A DNA stretch of 5,018 nt, taken from contig DATEZO010000242.1 in assembly GCA_035255485.1 (NCBI GenBank), positions 1 through 5,018 on the forward strand, in the 5' to 3' direction. Made by a program: the position numbers and the translations under genes. Of the stretch, positions 3,824-5,018 are shown in pieces. This stretch comes from DATEZO01 sp035255485 (GTDB lineage: Bacteria; Pseudomonadota; Gammaproteobacteria; Burkholderiales; Burkholderiaceae_D). Each line of letters begins with the position of its first letter. The first letter of the stretch is position 1. Below the pieces are notes generated by a model. It was not told where the DNA came from. It worked only from the letters and a program-made list of their open reading frames with translations, and searched no databases.

Positions 3824-4534
3824 ATGCCAATGCCTGCCGCCGAAATACCACTGATTGACGATGAACTGACCGTGCTGGCAGAACTGGTGCCGTTGACGCG
3901 GCTCGATATTATCGAGCTAGGTTGCGGCAATGCTCGCATGGCGCGCGCGCTGCTACGCCGCCATCCAAATTGTCGGTTGACAGGCTTGGAGGTTGATGCG
4001 CGCCAGCACACCAAAAACCTTGCCAACCCACAGGAAGGCTTGCATTTCATCGCGGCAGGTGCTGAATCAATTCCGCTGCCGGATGACCGCTACGATCTCG
4101 CGTTGATGCTGAAGTCCCTGCATCATGTGCCGCAGCACTCGATGACGCAGGCTCTTTGCGAGATTGCACGCGTGCTGCGCCCAGGAGGACATTTGTATGT
4201 TTCCGAGCCAATCTATGGCGGTGCGCTGAACGAGGTGATTCGACTGTTTAACGATGAGCGTGTGGTGCGTGCTGCCGCACAGGCTGCACTGGACGCCGCA
4301 CTGGCTTCTGGCGTCTGGATGCAGGTAGCGGAATGCCGGTTTGAGATGCCGGTACGTTTTCGCGACTTCGCCGAGTTCGAGCAGCGGATGATGCGGCCGA
4401 CTTTTGCGGATCATCAGCTTGACGACGCCAAGATCGCAGCAGTGAATGCCGCCTTCGCACCGCACTGCGGGCCGGAAGGAGCATATTTCACGCGGCCGAT
4501 GCATGTGCGCTTGTTGCGTTGCTGCGCCAGCTGA
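3824..4534 (+). CDS. Class I SAM-dependent methyltransferase (Methyltransf_11 type)
   Basis: A 236-residue protein with standard SAM-binding motifs: motif I IIELGCGNARMARALL (29-44), an acidic strand end GLEVD (54-58), a motif II region ESIPLPDDRYDLALMLKSLHHV (81-102) and LRPGGHLYVSEP (118-129). The C-terminal 100 residues (NEVIRLFNDE, then a helical stretch with FAEFEQRMMRPTF) probably form the substrate cap. It resembles small-molecule methyltransferases of the UbiE/SAM-dependent group but has little in common with the TehB-like enzyme at 1683-2339. Cysteines are scattered (C34, C50, C112, C171, C215, C233, C234) and do not form the ArsM arsenic site as I know it. AGGA at 3816-3819, formed partly from the rhodanese TAG stop, is four bases before the ATG at 3824. 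A second ATG at 3830 is an equally spaced alternative. It is tightly coupled to the rhodanese, so a sulfur-containing substrate is possible. The substrate is unknown. Confidence 0.9.
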   Translation: MPMPAAEIPLIDDELTVLAELVPLTRLDIIELGCGNARMARALLRRHPNCRLTGLEVDARQHTKNLANPQEGLHFIAAGAESIPLPDDRYDLALMLKSLHHVPQHSMTQALCEIARVLRPGGHLYVSEPIYGGALNEVIRLFNDERVVRAAAQAALDAALASGVWMQVAECRFEMPVRFRDFAEFEQRMMRPTFADHQLDDAKIAAVNAAFAPHCGPEGAYFTRPMHVRLLRCCAS

Positions 4535-4553
4535 GAAGGACGGGAAATATCAC

Positions 4554-4598
4554 GCGTATGTCGTTGTGACGCCAGCTTGCGCGACACCGCTTTCTATT
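4554..4598 (+). terminator. Possible intrinsic terminator between convergent genes
   Basis: GCG (4554-4556) plus TGTCG (4559-4563) can pair with CGACA (4582-4586) plus CGC (4588-4590), with a small internal bulge and an 18-base loop. The T-rich TTTCTATT follows directly. It sits 20 bases after the methyltransferase stop and ends before the stop of the convergent hydrolase. The loop is long and the T-run is interrupted, so it is a moderate candidate only. Confidence 0.35.
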
Positions 4599-4609
4599 CC
4601 GTGAGCAAT

Positions 4610-5018
4610 TCATCGGCTCTTGGCTGTACACGGAGCCTGTCTGTCGGGTGCGCAGGCGCTGCTCAGGAATGCAAGCAGGTGGCGCATGGCGAGTTCCATG
4701 TCCCCAAATGCCTCGTGTGTTCCATCGAGCACGAGCAAAATAGTATTTGTCGGTCCACAGTGATGAAGGATGCGTCGCGCCTCACTGAGCGGCACCGTTG
4801 CATCTTGTTTGCCATGTACGAGCATTACCGGACACTCAATCTTCCGTAGCGTAGCAACAGGCGCAATAGCGGCAAATCGCTCACCGATCACCAGCTCAAC
4901 ATAGCGGTTAATCAGCCACCCCAGCGGCCAGTAGGGGATGTGCCAGGCAGATAACCAACTTCGCATGACTTGCTCGGGATGCGCAAATGCCGAGACACTG
5001 ATTACCGCACACAAGTCG
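4610..5018 (-). CDS. Alpha/beta hydrolase, C-terminal part (partial, cut by window edge)
   Basis: The frame is open from the right edge to a TGA at 4612 down to 4610, giving about 135 C-terminal residues. The piece begins in VISVSAFAHPEQVM, then has a tryptophan-rich cap region (HIPYWPLGWLINRYVELVIG) and the strand CPVMLVHGKQDATVP, whose aspartate is the expected catalytic acid. It ends with LVLDGTHEAFGD, whose histidine completes the triad. The nucleophile serine (GxSxG) should lie upstream, outside the window. The overall look is of serine aminopeptidase S33-type or carboxylesterase-like hydrolases. The true start is off the window; the TTG near 5014 is not a convincing start. It converges on the methyltransferase with a 75-base gap, so it belongs to a different transcript and need not share the thiol or sulfur role of the other genes. 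The substrate is unknown. Confidence 0.85.
   Translation of the reverse strand, partial: DLCAVISVSAFAHPEQVMRSWLSAWHIPYWPLGWLINRYVELVIGERFAAIAPVATLRKIECPVMLVHGKQDATVPLSEARRILHHCGPTNTILLVLDGTHEAFGDMELAMRHLLAFLSSACAPDRQAPCTAKSR

Noticed and set aside
4067..4504. Minus-strand open frame inside the second methyltransferase
   Set aside because: It is antisense to conserved methyltransferase motifs and its product has no recognisable family features.
3824..4534. Arsenite methyltransferase (ArsM) identity for the second methyltransferase
   Set aside because: The cysteines do not fall in the conserved ArsM pattern I know, and the C-terminal region looks different. A general class I assignment is safer.
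4577..4849. Plus-strand open frame of 90 codons opposite the hydrolase
   Set aside because: The minus strand encodes a clear alpha/beta hydrolase C-terminus with catalytic Asp and His; the plus-strand product looks random.
1..5018. CRISPR arrays, tRNA or rRNA genes, insertion sequences
   Set aside because: There are no regularly spaced repeats, no tRNA-like cloverleaf arms, no transposase-like protein and no terminal inverted repeats with target duplications that I could see on either strand.

Overview
This window looks like a sulfur-, thiol- or metalloid-stress island from a Gram-negative proteobacterium. A betaproteobacterium (Burkholderiales or a sulfur-oxidising relative) is the best guess. 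The reasons are an RND-type periplasmic adaptor (which implies an outer membrane), moderately high GC, dense Shine-Dalgarno-led genes, and protein family flavours that I recall mostly from that class. The taxonomic call is inference only; there is no rRNA or tRNA in the window.

Layout. On the minus strand at the left are the first 11 codons of a FAD/NAD(P)-binding oxidoreductase (34 down to the window edge, probably of the sulfide:quinone oxidoreductase type), preceded by a complete RND efflux periplasmic adaptor (104-1150). A 143-base divergent control region (1151-1293) with two perfect inverted repeats and face-to-face promoter candidates separates these from a long plus-strand series. That series is: ArsR-type repressor 1 (1294-1686); a TehB-like SAM methyltransferase that overlaps it by ATGA (1683-2339); ArsR-type repressor 2 of the BigR/SqrR/YgaV kind (2362-2691); a 63-residue DUF2892 membrane protein (2753-2944); an AhpD-like CxxC protein (2977-3333); a single-domain rhodanese (3437-3817); and a second, unrelated class I SAM methyltransferase (3824-4534). 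At the right edge a convergent alpha/beta hydrolase (minus strand, 4610 to beyond 5018) is cut off by the window. I found no CRISPR array, mobile element, RNA gene or broken gene.

How it may work together. ArsR2, DUF2892 and the rhodanese are the parts of the E. coli ygaV-ygaP module, in which one ArsR regulator precedes one rhodanese-DUF2892 fusion protein. Here they are separate genes, with an AhpD-like disulfide protein placed between the membrane part and the rhodanese. With a possible sulfide:quinone oxidoreductase and a pump adaptor on the other strand, the set suggests handling of sulfide, persulfide or a thiophilic element: oxidise at the membrane (FAD enzyme), transfer sulfane sulfur (rhodanese), reduce peroxides or disulfides (AhpD-like), methylate (two methyltransferases) and export (RND). 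The divergent region, and a matching sequence element in front of the rhodanese gene, suggest that one regulator may control both strands. The families are well supported; the joint function is a hypothesis.
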